From the NCBI GenBank assembly GCA_003165615.1, contig PLWR01000444.1, positions 1-9,221 of the forward strand: a DNA stretch of 9,221 bases. Reading direction: 5' to 3'. A program made the position numbers and the translations under genes. Of the stretch, positions 7,292-9,221 are shown one piece after another. Each line of letters begins with the position of its first letter. Positions within the stretch are counted from its first letter, which is position 1. This DNA is from Acidobacteriota bacterium. GTDB taxonomy: Bacteria; Acidobacteriota; Terriglobia; UBA7540. The notes below the pieces were generated by a model, which worked only from the letters and a program-made list of their open reading frames with translations, was not told the DNA's origin and searched no databases.

Positions 7292-8014
7292 ATGGCGAAG
7301 AACATTCGACAAACGATTTACGAATCACTGGTGAGGCGCATTACTCTTGGCGAGATCCCGCAAGGGACATTCCTCACGGAGGTGAGCCTGGCCAGCCTAT
7401 TCAAGGCCAGTCGCACGCCCGTTCGCGAAGCTTGCATCAAGCTACTGCAGGAAGGCTTCTTGCGTCCGACCTCAGGCAAGGGTTTCGCCGTGACCGAGCT
7501 GACGCTTGACACGGTTCGCGAGCTTTATCAGCTCCGCTTGCTGCTCGAGCCGTTCGCTGCGGAATCGGCCGCAAGAATGACGCTGCCCGATGAGTTCTTT
7601 GCGACGTGTGCCAAGGCCAACGAAGCGTGTGGTCCCGATATAGAGCCAACCTTCGAAGCGTATTTTCGCCGCTCAACCGCCGAAGGACAGCTTCACTGCC
7701 GAATTGCGAGGGCGAGCGGAAACGAGAAATTGGCGAAAATCGTCGCTGACCTGTTAAATCAGCACCGTCGCTTCCATTATGCGACCTTCAGCAGAAGGCT
7801 TGCTGAAGGAATACATTGGACGGCGGAGGAACACGAGGGAATTTTGCACGCTATTCGCTGTCACGACAGTGGCCGGGCGCGCACCTTGATGTTCGAACAC
7901 ATCCAAGCGGGCGCTGAGAGGTCGTTTCGTTATGCAATGGGATTTGCTTCCGCCCAGCCAGCTCAACTTGACCACACGATCAGGCCAAGTGCGGGATTGC
8001 GTTCGACCCCCTGA
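7292..8014 (+). CDS. GntR-family transcriptional regulator, FadR/FCD subfamily
   Basis: Seen: 240 residues. An N-terminal winged helix-turn-helix spans about 5-70, with the GntR signature LASLFKASRTPVREACIKLL and the wing GFLRPTSGKGFAV. A C-terminal all-helical FCD ligand domain spans about 76-215. The FCD metal-site positions are visible: E131 (in EGQLH), H135, H181 (EEHEGIL) and H203 (MFEHI). The usual Asp four residues before the first His is Glu here. Known: FCD regulators are mostly repressors relieved by small carboxylic or sugar acids bound near the metal. The next genes are an aldolase and a transporter on the same strand, so it probably controls them and itself. The ATG at 7292 has no clear Shine-Dalgarno, but it gives the normal family N-terminus. 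A 25-residue tail follows the domain. Confidence 0.92.
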   Translation: MAKNIRQTIYESLVRRITLGEIPQGTFLTEVSLASLFKASRTPVREACIKLLQEGFLRPTSGKGFAVTELTLDTVRELYQLRLLLEPFAAESAARMTLPDEFFATCAKANEACGPDIEPTFEAYFRRSTAEGQLHCRIARASGNEKLAKIVADLLNQHRRFHYATFSRRLAEGIHWTAEEHEGILHAIRCHDSGRARTLMFEHIQAGAERSFRYAMGFASAQPAQLDHTIRPSAGLRSTP

Positions 8015-8042
8015 GATGCGAGTGCCAAGGAACTGCGATGAG

Positions 8043-8066
8043 TGTAGCGCCGCTCGACGAGCGGCG
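8043..8066. repeat. Second REP-like palindrome (after the regulator)
   Basis: The heptamer TGTAGCG (8043-8049), also found at 7140-7146, runs into a perfect 9-bp inverted repeat CGCCGCTCG-A-CGAGCGGCG (8048-8066). As RNA it would fold with a 7-bp stem and 5-nt loop. No T-run follows, so it is a poor intrinsic terminator. It lies 29 nt after the regulator stop and could attenuate or process the regulator-aldolase transcript. Confidence 0.45.
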
Positions 8067-8186
8067 AAGTTGGTCAAATACCGGCCGTACAGCAAAGGCT
8101 TTGAAGCTGGGAAAATATCGAAGTTGGCATTTCTAGCGCTCGTGTTTTCAGTTCCTTGCAGGCGGGAGAAGTTGTCTTTCTCAATA

Positions 8187-8226
8187 TTTTCACACCTTCT
8201 TTGCTGCTGTGCCCGAAAGGTGAAAA
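8187..8226 (+). promoter_or_regulatory. Hairpin that could cover the aldolase ribosome binding site
   Basis: TTTTCAC (8187-8193) is the exact reverse complement of GTGAAAA (8220-8226), which overlaps the Shine-Dalgarno AAAGGTG (8216-8222). A few more pairs (TTC with GAA) are possible inside after a bulge and a mismatch. The stem ends one base before the aldolase ATG at 8228. It could limit translation, or be a DNA dyad bound by a regulator. The stem is AT-rich with a loop of about 15-26 nt, so stability is modest. Confidence 0.35.
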
Positions 8227-8227
8227 C

Positions 8228-9034
8228 ATGACTAAGAGCAAAGTATTGGAGAAACTCCGTGGCGGTGATTTGGTCCGACTCGTTTCGATCAGCAGGGTAA
8301 CAGATCCCTGGTTGACGGAAGTGGCCGGCAAACTGGGCTTCGATGGCATCTGGCTCGACCTCGAGCATCGCCCCATTGGGCACGAGGTCATCGACCGCAT
8401 ATCCTTGGCTTGTCGCGCTACCGGGATGGACCTCATGGTTCGGATTCCCAAATACGGTTACTCCTCTCCTATGCGCGCGCTCGAGTTTGGAGCCAATGGA
8501 GTAATGGTGCCGCACTGCCGCAGCGTGGATGAGGCGCGGCAATGGGCCGACTGGATGCGCTTTCCCCCCTTGGGGCGGCGTGGATTTGACGGTTCGGGAG
8601 CAGATGCGGATTTCTGGCTTGCCGATCCGATAAAGTACCAGGAGCATGCTAACCGTGAGACTTTCCTGGCCCTGCAAATCGAAGACCGCGAGGCGGTGGA
8701 ATGCGTCGAACAGATCGCCCAGGTGAACGGAGTCGATGTTTTGTTCGTCGGCCCCAGTGACCTGACGAACAGCTACGGCGTTTCCATGCAGTTTGACCAC
8801 CCACTAGTCCAAGAAGCAATCGGCCGGGTTGCAGCGGCCGCTGAGAAAGCCGGCAAGTGGTGGGGAATGCCGACCGGAACACCCGAAGCGGCTCAGAAGG
8901 CTCTGGACCGCGGCGCGCGAATGGTGACCTGTGGAGGGGACCATACCTTGCTGGTAAATGGCTTCCGGCAAGCCTTCGAGCAATTCAAGGGGTTGAAGAT
9001 CAGGACCGAATCCTGCGTGAAAACATCCACTTAG
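8228..9034 (+). CDS. HpcH/HpaI-family class II pyruvate aldolase
   Basis: Seen: 268 residues, close to the ~256 of HpaI, RhmA and GarL. The TIM-barrel active-site motifs are present in order: the catalytic His in DLEH (H47), Arg in VRIP (R72), metal ligand Glu in LQIED (E152) and metal ligand Asp in GPSDL (D178), matching H45, R70, E149 and D175 of E. coli HpaI. The loop PPLGRRGFDGSG is also typical. Known: these cytoplasmic enzymes reversibly cleave 2-keto-3-deoxy (or 4-hydroxy-2-oxo) acids to pyruvate plus an aldehyde, using a divalent metal. The substrate is not determined; a 2-keto-3-deoxy sugar acid fits the neighbouring GntR regulator and MFS gene. ATG 8228 is chosen over an in-frame ATG at 8156 because AAAGGTG lies just upstream and the family N-terminus begins there. 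It ends 29 nt before the transporter start. Confidence 0.92.
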   Translation: MTKSKVLEKLRGGDLVRLVSISRVTDPWLTEVAGKLGFDGIWLDLEHRPIGHEVIDRISLACRATGMDLMVRIPKYGYSSPMRALEFGANGVMVPHCRSVDEARQWADWMRFPPLGRRGFDGSGADADFWLADPIKYQEHANRETFLALQIEDREAVECVEQIAQVNGVDVLFVGPSDLTNSYGVSMQFDHPLVQEAIGRVAAAAEKAGKWWGMPTGTPEAAQKALDRGARMVTCGGDHTLLVNGFRQAFEQFKGLKIRTESCVKTST

Positions 9035-9063
9035 GCGCCGGGGCTGAGCGCGTCGAGGATGGG

Positions 9064-9221
9064 GTGACGAAGCAACGGTACGCTTGGGTGGTTGTGGGGC
9101 TTCTCTGGGTGGTTGGTTTCTTTAACTACCTGGACCGGCAGGTCCTTTACTCTGTCTTCGCCTTACTCCGATCAAACACCAAGCTCTCAGACACGCAGCT
9201 AGAGACTCATCCGGAAAGTCT
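9064..9221 (+). CDS. MFS transporter, N-terminal fragment cut by the window edge
   Basis: A GTG start with GAGGA 4-5 nt upstream, 29 nt after the aldolase stop. The 52 visible codons read TKQRYAWVVVGLLW then VVGFFNYLDRQVLYSVFALL, the first transmembrane helix and NYLDR motif of MFS carriers of the anion:cation symporter and sugar-acid types. After LSDTQL the reading becomes ETHPES, whereas the family has a Gly-Leu-rich second helix. Removing three single bases (about 9203, 9212 and one A of 9215-9217) restores LGLIGSL. Sequencing error near a contig end is likelier than a real mutation. Inferred role: inner-membrane import of the acid sugar used by the aldolase pathway, probably in the same operon. 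Confidence 0.8.
   Translation, partial: MTKQRYAWVVVGLLWVVGFFNYLDRQVLYSVFALLRSNTKLSDTQLETHPES

Noticed and set aside
8156..8227. Upstream in-frame ATG giving the aldolase 24 extra residues
   Set aside because: The extension is not family-like and lacks a good ribosome site, while ATG 8228 has AAAGGTG upstream.
7932..8231. Plus-strand ORF of 99 codons between the regulator and the aldolase
   Set aside because: It overlaps the regulator 3' end and the aldolase start in another frame, contains the palindrome at 8048-8066, and looks non-coding.
7754..8800. Long minus-strand ORF of 348 codons opposite the regulator and aldolase
   Set aside because: It lies antisense to two well-recognised genes and the gap between them, shows no domain resemblance, and is explained by their codon composition.

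Overview
The window most resembles a chromosomal segment of an Acidobacteriota-type soil bacterium (Solibacter/Terriglobia-like). This rests on gene content: an Oar-like TonB-dependent receptor with an N-terminal carboxypeptidase-regulatory-like domain, a giant exported TPR protein beside it, and a small GntR/aldolase/MFS catabolic cluster. Base composition is moderately GC-rich. No rRNA, tRNA, CRISPR array, insertion sequence or phage gene was seen, and the taxonomic guess is inference.

Left block (39-6431, minus strand): a complete 1123-residue outer-membrane receptor (3060-6431) with a strong ribosome binding site and a clear signal peptide. It is followed by a near-textbook Rho-independent terminator (13-bp perfect stem, 2992-3023) and then a 961-codon TPR protein (39-2924). 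The TPR protein is two parallel copies of one module of 11 TPRs plus a tail, so it arose by an internal duplication of about 1.28 kb. Receptor and TPR protein probably act at the envelope, the receptor importing a large or scarce substrate and the TPR protein acting as a periplasmic or anchored scaffold. The terminator means they are not simply one transcript.

Middle (6446-7291): about 0.85 kb without a convincing gene. It holds one weak 86-codon ORF with a twin-arginine-like start, a possible promoter before it, and a REP-like pair of inverted hairpins. It ends in a good -35 box overlapped and followed by dyads, just before a regulator gene.

Right block (7292-9221, plus strand): a GntR-family FCD-domain regulator, an HpcH/HpaI-type class II pyruvate aldolase and the start of an MFS transporter. 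They look like a compact sugar-acid uptake and cleavage operon: the MFS protein imports an acid sugar, the aldolase splits a 2-keto-3-deoxy acid to pyruvate plus an aldehyde, and the regulator senses an intermediate. A REP-like palindrome and a hairpin that could cover the aldolase ribosome binding site lie between regulator and aldolase. The last ~20 bases appear to carry three single-base insertions that spoil a conserved MFS motif, which suggests low-quality sequence at a contig end.

Overall the window is mostly ordinary accessory metabolism and envelope genes. The most distinctive items are the duplicated TPR scaffold, the palindromes around the regulator, and the probable sequence errors at the right edge.
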